DNA from: Solirubrobacterales bacterium
GTDB taxonomy: Bacteria; Actinomycetota; Thermoleophilia; Solirubrobacterales; Solirubrobacteraceae
Length of the DNA stretch: 21,684 nucleotides
Direction of reading: 5' to 3'
Assembly (NCBI GenBank): GCA_016215085.1
Contig: JACRMD010000149.1
Location: 1-21,684, forward strand
Position 1 is the stretch's first letter, and each line of letters starts with the position of its first letter. Below the pieces are notes generated by a model. It made no database searches and had not been told where the DNA came from. It saw nothing but the letters and a program-made list of their open reading frames with translations. Below, piece by piece: positions 14,959-21,684 of the stretch. A program made the position numbers and the translations under genes.

Positions 14959-14964
14959 GAGGAG
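14959..14964 (+). promoter_or_regulatory. Ribosome binding site deciding a TTG start
   Basis: GAGGAG followed by five bases and TTG at 14970. No ATG or GTG with a comparable site occurs before the first membrane segment, so this sets the start of the GGDEF-EAL gene. Confidence 0.65.
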
Positions 14965-14969
14965 ACCTG

Positions 14970-17255
14970 TTGCAGCACCGCACGCAGACCGCGCTGGACC
15001 GGCCGCCTCGAGGGCGCGCCTTCCGCGTGCTGGCCGGCGGTGCGGCGCTGCTGGTGCTCACCTTCGCCGCCGTCACCGTGCTCGGCGCGAGCGCCGTGCG
15101 CACCTCGGCGTACCTCGGCGTGATGGTCGTCGCGACCGCGCTGATCGCCCTGCGCGCCTACAAGGTCCCCGACGACCGGGCGATCTGGGGCCTGATCGCC
15201 GCCGGCGTCGCGCTCACCGCCGGGGCCGAGTGGGTCTACGCGATCTGGGCCGTCGGCAAGGACGTGATCCCGCTCGTCGGCCCCGCCGACCCGCTCTGGC
15301 TGGCCGCCTACCCGATCTGGTACGCAGCCCTGGTCCTGCTCGGCCGCCGGTACGTCGGCGACGCGCACGCCTCGCTGTGGGTCGACGGCCTGCTCGTCGG
15401 CCTGGCCGCCGCCGCCTACGTCGCGGCGCTCTACCTCCCCGGCCTGGCCGCCGACACCGGCGCCGCCTGGCCCACGCTGCTGGTGCAGATCGCCTACCCG
15501 TCGGGCGACCTCGCGCTCGTCGCCTTCGTCGCCGGGCTCGTGGTCATGCTCGGCCGCCCCGGGCGCCAGACGCTGCTGCTGGCCGCGGGCTTCGGCGTCA
15601 CGTGCGTCTCGGACATGCTGTGGATCACGAGCGTCGGCCAGGGCAGCTACGCCCCGATGCTCGACCTCGGCTGGACGCTGGGCATCGTGCTCATGGCGTG
15701 GGCCGCATGGGCGCCGGCGCCCTCCGGCCGGGTGCTGCCGGTCGGCGGCTGGTGGGAGTTCAGCGCGCCCGCCTGCATCGCCTCGCTGGCCTGCGCGATC
15801 CTCGTCGCCGACCACTTCGCCCACCTCCCGCTGCCGGCTATCATCCTCGCCGCCGCCACCTTCGCCGCGGCGCTCGGCCGCCTCGGCTGGACGCTGCGCG
15901 AGGTCCGCTCGCTGGCCCTGCACCGCCGCGAGGCGCTCACCGACGACCTCACCGCGCTGCCCAACCGGCGCGCGCTCTTCCGCGAGCTCGACGTGCTCAC
16001 CGCCGGCGGCGAGCGCTCCGGCCGCTCGTTCTCGCTGCTGCAGCTCGACCTCGACGGCTTCAAGGAGCTCAACGACACGCTCGGCCACCAGGCCGGCGAC
16101 GAGCTGCTGATCGCGGTCGGCCGCCGGCTGGCGGCGGCGACCCCCGGCGTCGTGGCGCTCCTGGGCGGCGACGAGTTCGCCGCCGTGGTCGGCGGCGCCG
16201 ACGACGCCGCCGACGTCGCGCAGCGGATCCGCACCGCGCTGGAGAGCCCGCTGGCGATCGACGGCGTCAACGTCGCGGTCCACGCCAGCATCGGCATCGC
16301 CCGCTTCCCCGAGGACGCCCACGACGCCCGCGAGCTCGCCCGCCGCGCCGACGTCGCGATGTACGACGCCAAGCGCTCGCGCTCGGGCGTCGCGTCCTAC
16401 GTCCCCGAGCGCGACGACCACTCGCTCGAGCACTTCGCGCTGGCCGCCGCGCTGCGCGACGCCTTCGACCGCGACGAGCTGTGGCTGGCCTACCAGCCGC
16501 AGGTCGACATCGCCACCGGCCGCATCTGCGGCGCCGAGGCGCTGCTGCGCTGGCGCCATCCGGTCCGCGGCGACGTGCCGCCCGGCGTGCTGCTGCCGAT
16601 CGCCGAGCGCACGGGCCTCATGCCCAAGCTGACCCAGTTCGTCCTGCGCCGCGCGGTCGCCCAGGCCGCGGCCTGGCGTCGCGCCGGGCTGGACCTGCGG
16701 ATGGGCGTCAACGTCTCGGCGGTGGTGCTCGTCGACGAGAACCTCCCCGAGCGCGTCGCCGCCGCGCTGAAGGCCGAGAGCCTCACGCCCGACAACCTCA
16801 CGATCGAGGTCACCGAGGACGCGGTCATGCGCGACCCGCGCCGGTGCATCGCGATCCTCGAGCGCATCGCCAAGCTCGGCGTCGAGATCTCCGTCGACGA
16901 CTTCGGCACCGGCCACTCGTCGCTGGAGCAGCTCAAGCGGGTGCCGGCCGACGAGCTCAAGCTCGACCGCTCCTTCGTCATGGGCATGGCCGACGACTCC
17001 CACGACGCGGCGATCGTCCGCTCGGTCACCGAGCTCGGCCGCGCGCTGGGCCTGCGCGTCGTCGCCGAGGGCGTCGAGACGCCCGAGGTGTGGCGCGACC
17101 TCGCCGCGCTGGGCTGCCACGTCGCGCAGGGCTTCGGCATCGCCCGCCCCATGCCCGCCGCGCAGTTCGAGCGCTGGGCCCGCGAGCCGTCGGACCGCGC
17201 GCGGCTGCTGGTCCCGCGGCTGCACGCCGGCCGCGCGCTGCGCCGCGTGGCCTAG
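14970..17255 (+). CDS. Membrane GGDEF-EAL cyclic di-GMP enzyme
   Basis: This bifunctional protein can make (GGDEF) and cleave (EAL) cyclic di-GMP at the membrane. Its 761 residues begin with eight or nine predicted membrane segments (about 18-310), with a WVYAIWAVG...PLWLAAYPIWYAAL stretch, probably an integral sensor domain. The GGDEF domain follows with LTDDLTALPNRRALF, DLDGFKELNDTLGHQAGD and an intact GGDEF at 399-403. The EAL domain has EALLRW at 523-528, the NVSAVVL segment, ISVDDFGTG with the Asp pair at 643-644, LKLDRSF and VVAEGVET. Both active sites look complete, so it may be a true dual enzyme or be biased by its sensor. I chose TTG at 14970 for its good ribosome site. The stop shares a CTAG with the convergent XRE gene. 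Confidence 0.93.
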   Translation: MQHRTQTALDRPPRGRAFRVLAGGAALLVLTFAAVTVLGASAVRTSAYLGVMVVATALIALRAYKVPDDRAIWGLIAAGVALTAGAEWVYAIWAVGKDVIPLVGPADPLWLAAYPIWYAALVLLGRRYVGDAHASLWVDGLLVGLAAAAYVAALYLPGLAADTGAAWPTLLVQIAYPSGDLALVAFVAGLVVMLGRPGRQTLLLAAGFGVTCVSDMLWITSVGQGSYAPMLDLGWTLGIVLMAWAAWAPAPSGRVLPVGGWWEFSAPACIASLACAILVADHFAHLPLPAIILAAATFAAALGRLGWTLREVRSLALHRREALTDDLTALPNRRALFRELDVLTAGGERSGRSFSLLQLDLDGFKELNDTLGHQAGDELLIAVGRRLAAATPGVVALLGGDEFAAVVGGADDAADVAQRIRTALESPLAIDGVNVAVHASIGIARFPEDAHDARELARRADVAMYDAKRSRSGVASYVPERDDHSLEHFALAAALRDAFDRDELWLAYQPQVDIATGRICGAEALLRWRHPVRGDVPPGVLLPIAERTGLMPKLTQFVLRRAVAQAAAWRRAGLDLRMGVNVSAVVLVDENLPERVAAALKAESLTPDNLTIEVTEDAVMRDPRRCIAILERIAKLGVEISVDDFGTGHSSLEQLKRVPADELKLDRSFVMGMADDSHDAAIVRSVTELGRALGLRVVAEGVETPEVWRDLAALGCHVAQGFGIARPMPAAQFERWAREPSDRARLLVPRLHAGRALRRVA

Positions 17256-18079
17256 AGCCCCAGCAGCGTCTCGCGCGTCGCCGCGTCGGCCGGGACGAAC
17301 TGCGTCAGCCGCAGGTCCGGGTGGCTCGTGGGCACCGACTGCAGGTGGTGGATCACCAACGTGCCGAGCACCGGGTGCTCGATCGTCTTCGTGCCCAGCT
17401 GCTCGGTGACGACCTCGTGGCGCGGCCACCACGAGCGGAAGAGCGGGCTGGCGGCGTCCAGCGCCGCCACCAGCGCGGCGAAGTCCGGGTCGCCGATGCG
17501 GCGGGCGTGCTCGGCGCGGAACCGGCCGAGCGTGTTGCGCGCCGTCTCGCGCCACTGCTCACCGCGATCGGCCTCCTCGGTGAACATCCACCACAGCAGG
17601 TTGGGCCGCCCGTCGGGCGCGGTCGCCGGCTCGCCCAGGACGCGGGCGGCGCCGCGGTTCCAGGCCAGCACGTCGGTGCGCGGGCCGAGCAGGTAGGCCG
17701 GGTTGGGCGCGAGGTTCTCGACGATGGCCGCCAGCTCGGGCGGCGCCTCGCGCGGGTAGTCGCCGGCCGGCAGCGGCAGCTCCACGCGGGCGAGGTGGAA
17801 CAGGTGCGCGCGCTCGCCGGTGTCCAGGCGCAGCACGCGCGCCAGCGCGTCGAGGACCTGGGCGCTGGGACGGATGTCGCGGCCCTGCTCGAGCCACGTG
17901 TACCACGACAGCCCCACCCCGGCCAGCTGCGCGACCTCCTCGCGGCGCAGGCCGGGCGTGCGCCGGCGGCCGTTGGCCTCCAGGCCCGCCATCTCGGGCG
18001 TGACCTGCGCACGGCGGCGCTTGAGGAAGTCGGCGAGCTCGTCGTGCCGCGAAGGTGGTGGTGCCAGTCCCAGGATCAA
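17252..18079 (-). CDS. XRE-family regulator with MmyB-like ligand-binding domain
   Basis: This is a transcription factor with an N-terminal XRE helix-turn-helix (about 13-90) containing the family phrase GRRRTPGLRREEVAQLAGVGLSWYTWLEQGRDI. The C-terminal PAS-like MmyB domain (about 105-275) has NPAYLLGPRTDVLAWNRGA, NLLWWMF and the HPVLGTLVIHHLQSV end. In a studied relative this domain binds a fatty acid. From the TTG at 18079 it has 275 residues, the usual length. A weak AAGAAGG precedes it with very short spacing. An ATG at 18124 would add 15 residues but would overlap the start of the divergent reductase gene, leaving no promoter space. Such regulators often sit next to the oxidoreductase they control, which fits the divergent arrangement here. 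Confidence 0.9.
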   Translation of the reverse strand: MILGLAPPPSRHDELADFLKRRRAQVTPEMAGLEANGRRRTPGLRREEVAQLAGVGLSWYTWLEQGRDIRPSAQVLDALARVLRLDTGERAHLFHLARVELPLPAGDYPREAPPELAAIVENLAPNPAYLLGPRTDVLAWNRGAARVLGEPATAPDGRPNLLWWMFTEEADRGEQWRETARNTLGRFRAEHARRIGDPDFAALVAALDAASPLFRSWWPRHEVVTEQLGTKTIEHPVLGTLVIHHLQSVPTSHPDLRLTQFVPADAATRETLLGL

Positions 18080-18101
18080 CGCCCTTCTTGTGGGAGGCCT
18101 G

Positions 18102-18107
18102 AAGGTA
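18102..18107 (-). promoter_or_regulatory. Possible -10 for the MmyB-like regulator
   Basis: On the minus strand TACCTT (TAnnnT) lies 22 bases before the TTG start, inside a 43-base divergent gap. The gap also contains the short palindromes AGGCCT and GGTACC, candidates for part of an operator. All of this is weak. Confidence 0.3.
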
Positions 18108-18122
18108 CCGCACGCTTGCTGC

Positions 18123-19028
18123 ATGACCACGAGCAAGACCACCATGTTGGGTGACCGGCCGGTCGGCCGGATCGGGTTCGGTGCGATGCAGCTCGCCGGC
18201 CCGGGCGTGTTCGGCCCGCCCCGCGACCGCGACGCCGCCCTGGCGGTGCTGCGCCGCGCCGTCGAGCTGGGCGTCGACCACATCGACACGTCGCAGTACT
18301 ACGGGCCCGACGTCGTCAACGAGCTCATCCGCGAGGCGCTGCATCCGTACCCGGAGGGGCTGCGGCTGGTGACGAAGGTCGGAGCGCGCCGCGACGACCA
18401 GGGCGCGTGGCTCCCGGCGCTGCGCCCGGAGGAGCTGCGGGCGGGCGTCGAGGACAACCTGCGGTCGCTGGGCGTGGAGCGGATGGACCTCGTCAACCTG
18501 CGGCTGCTGCCCGAGGCCGGGACCGGCGTCCCGCTGGCCGAGCAGCTGGGCGCCCTGGAGGACCTCCGCCACGAGGGCAAGCTCGACCTGATCGGCCTGT
18601 CGAACGTCGACGTCGCGGTCGTCGAGGAGGCGCTGGGGCTCGTCGACGTGGCGGGCGTCCAGAACGGCTACTCGATCCTCGACCGCTCCGCGGAGGACGT
18701 CCTCGAGCTGTGCGAGGAGCGCGGGCTGGCGTTCGTGCCGTTCTTCCCGCTCGGCTCGGCGTTCACGGGCGGCCCCGCCCGGCTCGCCGCCGACCCGGCG
18801 ATCGCCCAGGTCGCGGCACGCCGCGGCGCCACGCCGTCGCAGGTGGCGCTCGCCTGGCTCCTGCACCGCTCGGAGCGCATCGCGCTGATCCCGGGCACCT
18901 CGTCGGTCGGGCACCTCGAGGAGAACCTCGCGGCGCTCGACGTCGTGCTCGACGACGAGGACCTCGCGACGCTGGCGGCGGTCGAGCCGGTCGGCGACCC
19001 GCTCGGCGCGGTGCCGCACGGCGACTGA
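18123..19028 (+). CDS. Aldo/keto reductase-family protein
   Basis: The 301-residue product has the AKR (beta/alpha)8 barrel pattern: RIGFGAMQLAG at the start, HIDTSQYYG with Asp55 and Tyr60 and TKVG with Lys85. Next come LIGLSNV, QNGYSILDR, VPFFPLGSAF, and the NADPH-binding end IPGTSSVGHLEENLAAL. AKRs reduce carbonyls with NADPH. Three members of the catalytic tetrad are present, but the usual His (in the DLYQLH position) is Arg127 in MDLVNLRLL, so chemistry may differ or be weak. The ATG at 18123 fits the family N-terminus. The gene is divergent from the MmyB-like regulator, its probable controller, and lies 22 bases before the hydrolase gene. The substrate is unknown. Confidence 0.9.
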   Translation: MTTSKTTMLGDRPVGRIGFGAMQLAGPGVFGPPRDRDAALAVLRRAVELGVDHIDTSQYYGPDVVNELIREALHPYPEGLRLVTKVGARRDDQGAWLPALRPEELRAGVEDNLRSLGVERMDLVNLRLLPEAGTGVPLAEQLGALEDLRHEGKLDLIGLSNVDVAVVEEALGLVDVAGVQNGYSILDRSAEDVLELCEERGLAFVPFFPLGSAFTGGPARLAADPAIAQVAARRGATPSQVALAWLLHRSERIALIPGTSSVGHLEENLAALDVVLDDEDLATLAAVEPVGDPLGAVPHGD

Positions 19029-19038
19029 CGCGGAGGAG

Positions 19039-19044
19039 TAGCGT
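19039..19044 (+). promoter_or_regulatory. Possible -10 of the alpha/beta hydrolase gene
   Basis: TAGCGT ends six bases before the GTG at 19051. A GGAGGAG at 19032-19038 lies 12 bases from the GTG, rather far for a ribosome site, so either a leaderless transcript or readthrough from the reductase gene is possible. Confidence 0.35.
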
Positions 19045-19050
19045 CGGCCC

Positions 19051-19842
19051 GTGCAGCGGCTCGACGTCGACGGCACGACGCTCGCGTACGAGGTCCACGG
19101 GACCGGGCCGCCCATCCTGCTGGTCCACGGCACCGCGGCGCGGCTCTGGGGCGGCCTGGTGGCCGCGCTGGAGCCGTTGGGTCGCGTGGTCGAGTACGAC
19201 CGCCGCTCGTTCGGCGCCTCGGCCGGGCCCACGCCGCCGAGCCTGGCGACCCACCGCGAGGACGCCGCCGCGCTCCTGCGCGCGATCGCCGGGGAGCCGG
19301 CGGTCGTCGTCGGCTGGAGCATGGGCGGCGTGATCTCGCTGGACCTCGCGGTCGCGCACCCGGACCTCGTGCGCGGCCTCGTCCTCATCGAGCCGCCGCT
19401 GCACCTCAAGCGGCACCCGGCGCCGCGCATGCTGCGCGCGATCGCCGGCGCGGCGGTCCTGAGCCGTGTGGGCGACGACTGGGCCGGCGCGCGCGTGTTC
19501 GGCAGCTGGGCGCTCGGGCGCCGCGACGGGCCGGGCGACCTCGCCCGGCTGCCGCCCGAGTGGGTCGCCGTGCTGCGGGCGAACGCCACGGCCATCGTCG
19601 GCGAGCTGCGCCTCGGCACCGGGGAGCACGTCCGCGAGGCGGACCTTGGCCGCGTACGGGCGCCGACCGTCGTGCTGCAGGGCGCGGAGAGCGACGTGCT
19701 CTACGAGCGGGCGGCGCAGCGCATCGCGCGCGCGGTGCCGGGCGCGACGCTGCGCGTGGTCGACGGCACGGGCCACCTGCTGCATGCCGACCGGCCCGGC
19801 GTGGTCGCCGAGGCGGTCAGAGCAGCGGCGTCCGCGCCTTGA
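19051..19842 (+). CDS. Alpha/beta hydrolase
   Basis: This 263-residue soluble enzyme of the alpha/beta hydrolase fold has the oxyanion-hole segment LLVHGTAA (23-30), YDRRSFGAS (49-57), and the nucleophile elbow GWSMGG with Ser90. The catalytic acid is probably Asp215 in QGAESDVLY, and the catalytic His is His242 in GTGHLLHADRP. All three catalytic residues are in the right order, so it should be active as an esterase, lipase or related hydrolase; the substrate cannot be told. The start is GTG at 19051. It follows the reductase gene by 22 bases on the same strand and may be coregulated with it. Its last 26 bases overlap the end of the convergent glycosyltransferase gene. Confidence 0.92.
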   Translation: MQRLDVDGTTLAYEVHGTGPPILLVHGTAARLWGGLVAALEPLGRVVEYDRRSFGASAGPTPPSLATHREDAAALLRAIAGEPAVVVGWSMGGVISLDLAVAHPDLVRGLVLIEPPLHLKRHPAPRMLRAIAGAAVLSRVGDDWAGARVFGSWALGRRDGPGDLARLPPEWVAVLRANATAIVGELRLGTGEHVREADLGRVRAPTVVLQGAESDVLYERAAQRIARAVPGATLRVVDGTGHLLHADRPGVVAEAVRAAASAP

Positions 19843-20719
19843 CGGCGCCGCGGGCGACGATCGCCATCTCGGTCGCGTCGAGCAGCGCCTGGGCCGGGAG
19901 CTCGGCCACGCTGCGGGCGCGGCCGCGGGCGTCCCAGCCGTAGCGGGGCGCGGCCTGGGCCAGCCACGGGAGCGCGAGCGCGGGCCGCTTCGCCGCCGCG
20001 CCGCGGAGCGCGAGCGCCAGCGTCGCGTGGTGGTGCTTCCAGAAGACGCGCAGCGGCATGCCGTCGCGCAGCTGCGGGTGGCGCCGGACCAGCGCCGGGA
20101 CGGCCTCCCAGCGCTTCAGGCTCTGCAACTGCTCGGCAAGGGTCGGTGTCTCGACCGCGTGGCGCACCACCGCGTCGCGCGCCGCGACCTGCCGCGCGCC
20201 CCGCCCGAGGGCGCGCTGCAGGAGGTCGGCGTCCTCGCCGGCCGAGTGGAAGCGCTCGTCGAAGCCGCCGAGCCGTTCGAGCAGGTCCTTCGGGTACAGG
20301 ATGTTGGCCGTCTGCCCCCACGCGCCGGGCGGGTCCACCGCCAGCGTGCGCGCCCGCGGGCTGCGCGCCAGCAGGTGCGCCTCGTCGGGGTCGGGGATCG
20401 TGCGGCCCTGCACCACCGCCCCGTCCTCGTAGGCGGCGAGGAGGTGCTCCAGCCAGGCCGGCTCGGGGCGGCAGTCGTCGTCGGTGAAGGCGACCAGCGC
20501 GCCGCTCGCCGCCCGCCAGCCGGCGTTGCGCTGCACCGGCGCGGTGCCGGTGCCGGGCGGCAGGCGGATGAGGCGCACGCCCTCGCCGACCTCGGGCGGC
20601 TCGGGGTCGTCGCAGACCACGATCACCTCGGCCGGGACCGTCTGGCGCGCGAGCGCGTCCAGGCACCAGCGCAGGCGCACCGGCCGCGCGTGCGAGGGCA
20701 CGACGACCGTGACCCTCAC
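19817..20719 (-). CDS. Glycosyltransferase family 2 (first of two paralogues)
   Basis: This 300-residue GT-A enzyme starts with VTVVVPSHARPVRLRWCLDAL, contains RNAGWRAASGALVAF and the metal/nucleotide-sugar DDD at 80-82, and has GGFDERF and the GED motif at 161-163. A C-terminal region of about 110 residues is rich in Arg and Ala with a weak hydrophobic stretch that may touch the membrane. It probably adds a sugar during surface-glycan or cell-wall polymer synthesis. It closely parallels the neighbouring gene along its whole length, so the two arose by duplication. Its GTG start overlaps the upstream stop as GTGA, showing translational coupling. The stop overlaps the convergent hydrolase gene. 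Donor and acceptor are unknown. Confidence 0.92.
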   Translation of the reverse strand: MRVTVVVPSHARPVRLRWCLDALARQTVPAEVIVVCDDPEPPEVGEGVRLIRLPPGTGTAPVQRNAGWRAASGALVAFTDDDCRPEPAWLEHLLAAYEDGAVVQGRTIPDPDEAHLLARSPRARTLAVDPPGAWGQTANILYPKDLLERLGGFDERFHSAGEDADLLQRALGRGARQVAARDAVVRHAVETPTLAEQLQSLKRWEAVPALVRRHPQLRDGMPLRVFWKHHHATLALALRGAAAKRPALALPWLAQAAPRYGWDARGRARSVAELPAQALLDATEMAIVARGAVKARTPLL

Positions 20720-21645
20720 AGGAACCACGTCCGGTAGCGCCGGCCGCCGCGGGCGCACGCCGCGGTCTCGACGAGGTCCAGCGCCAGGCGGCCGGGCAGC
20801 TCGCTCGCCGCCCGCGCGCGGGCGCGCGGGCCGGGCCCGTACCGGCCGAGGCCGGCCAGCGCGTAGGGCAGCGCCAGCCACGGCCGGCGCAGCAGCAGGC
20901 CGGCGAGCGCGAGCAGCGCCAGCGGGTGCTCGCGCTGCCAGAAGACGCGCAGCACCAGGTGCTCGCGCAGCTGCGGGTGGCGGCGCACGACGGCCGCGAG
21001 GTGCTGCCAGCGCCACGCCGCGCGCATCCGCGCGCGGAGCGACCCGGGCTCGACCGCGTGGAAGACGACGGCGCCGGGCGCGGCGACCTGCCGGGCCCCC
21101 GCCTCGAGCGCGCGCAGCAGCAGGTCGGTGTCCTCGCCCGCCGCCGTGGGCAGCGCCTCGTCGAAGCCGCCGAGCCGCTGGAGCAGCGCGCGCGGGTACA
21201 GGATGTTCGCCGTCTGGCCGAACGGCGAGGGCGGCTCGACCTCCTGCGAGCGCGCCCACGGCGACGCGTGCTTGACGCCGAGCTCGTCGGGGTCGACGAC
21301 CACGCGGCCCTGGACGATCAGCGGCGCGGCCCCGCGCGCGCCGCCATGGGCGCGCAGCAGCTCCTCGAGCCACGTCGGCGCCGGGCGGCAGTCGTCGTCG
21401 GTGAACGCGACGAGGTCGGCCTCCACGGCGCGCCAGCCGGCGTTGCGCTTGCGCGCCGGGCCGCACGGGCCGACGCGCAGCAGCTGCACGGCCGCGGGGA
21501 CCTCGGGCGGGTCGGCGTCGTCGGTCACCACGACGACGCGCGCGTCGACCGTCTGGGCCGCCAGCGCGTCCAGCAGCCACCGCAGCCGCAGCGGGCGGCC
21601 GTGCGACGGGACGACGACCGCTACGCGCGGTGCGCTCGGTACCAC
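20716..21645 (-). CDS. Glycosyltransferase family 2 (second paralogue)
   Basis: This 309-residue GT-A glycosyltransferase has VAVVVPSHGRPLRLRWLLDAL at the start, RNAGWRA, TDDDCRP with the DDD at 83-85, GQTANILYP, LGGFDEA and the AGEDTDLL acidic motif. The C-terminal segment is hydrophobic (about 240-265, LALLALAGLLLRRPWLALPYA) and could anchor it at the membrane. The same motif order as the downstream paralogue suggests related but distinct acceptors. The start is GTG at 21645, inside the end of the upstream epimerase-like gene (25-base overlap), and its stop overlaps the next start as GTGA. The three genes therefore read as one glycan operon. Confidence 0.92.
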   Translation of the reverse strand: MVPSAPRVAVVVPSHGRPLRLRWLLDALAAQTVDARVVVVTDDADPPEVPAAVQLLRVGPCGPARKRNAGWRAVEADLVAFTDDDCRPAPTWLEELLRAHGGARGAAPLIVQGRVVVDPDELGVKHASPWARSQEVEPPSPFGQTANILYPRALLQRLGGFDEALPTAAGEDTDLLLRALEAGARQVAAPGAVVFHAVEPGSLRARMRAAWRWQHLAAVVRRHPQLREHLVLRVFWQREHPLALLALAGLLLRRPWLALPYALAGLGRYGPGPRARARAASELPGRLALDLVETAACARGGRRYRTWFL

Positions 21646-21684
21646 TCCAGGGTCCGTCGCAGCCCCTCCTCCAGGTCGACCTCC
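21621..21684 (-). CDS. C-terminus of a probable NAD-dependent sugar-nucleotide epimerase/dehydratase
   Basis: The open frame entering from the right edge reads EVDLEEGLRRTLEWYRAH then Arg-Ala and a TAG at 21621-21623. The D-L-x-E-G-L-x-x-T-x-x-W-Y pattern is the usual end of extended short-chain dehydrogenases such as dTDP-glucose 4,6-dehydratase or UDP-glucose 4-epimerase. Only about 20 codons are visible, so the call rests on this pattern and on the two glycosyltransferase genes downstream, the first of which overlaps it by 25 bases. Confidence 0.6.
   Translation of the reverse strand, partial: EVDLEEGLRRTLEWYRAHRA

Noticed and set aside
13794..14969. Long in-frame extension upstream of the GGDEF-EAL gene
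   Set aside because: It is antisense to the GT4 gene. The TTG at 14970 with GAGGAG is a sufficient start, and the sequence before it is not membrane-like or family-like.
17820..18122. Upstream in-frame extension of the aldo/keto reductase
   Set aside because: It overlaps the divergent regulator gene on the other strand and carries no AKR sequence; the family starts at the ATG at 18123.

Overview
This is a chromosomal stretch of a very GC-rich bacterium, most likely an actinobacterium. I infer the class Thermoleophilia (Solirubrobacterales-like) from the codon use, the gene order, the fused SecDF and the wealth of signalling enzymes, but the window holds no rRNA or other marker that proves it. 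There are no tRNAs, CRISPR arrays or insertion sequences that I can see. Coding density is near total: the longest intergenic gaps are about 125 bases.

Left part (1-5207, all minus strand, transcribed right to left): a zinc-ribbon/PAS-like small protein, a single-chain SecDF, a 90-residue membrane protein coupled to secDF by a TGATG overlap, and recJ, which runs off the left edge. On the plus strand (5285-6133) is a one-pass membrane protein with a RodZ-like C-terminal domain. Then comes ruvC-ruvA-ruvB on the minus strand (8222-6134), coupled by GTGA and ATGA overlaps. With yebC at 13084, this is the familiar yebC-ruvCAB-secDF-recJ core order. Between yebC and ruvC lie four accessory genes: a GGDEF/HD-GYP gene that looks broken, a TetR regulator, a class III adenylate cyclase of the Rv1264 type, and an MFS transporter.

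Middle part (13096-17255): a GT4 glycosyltransferase overlapping a methyltransferase on the minus strand, divergent from a membrane GGDEF-EAL protein with intact catalytic motifs. Right part: an MmyB-like XRE regulator divergent from an aldo/keto-reductase-fold protein and an alpha/beta hydrolase, followed by two tandem paralogous GT2 glycosyltransferases and the last codons of a probable sugar-nucleotide epimerase/dehydratase (a surface-glycan operon entering from the right).

The two most striking observations are apparent deletions. One removes the GYP region of the HD-GYP domain with a frame change near 9292-9311. The other joins the truncated 3' end of yebC directly to a startless MFS gene near 12425. 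They are either real lesions or assembly errors. On the regulatory side, several start codons sit 6-10 bases after a TAnnnT hexamer, suggesting leaderless transcripts, and the TetR/cyclase pair appears to share one symmetrical, overlapping pair of -10 elements in a 30-base gap. All five convergent gene pairs abut or overlap, leaving no room for terminators. I found no convincing new defence or mobile system.
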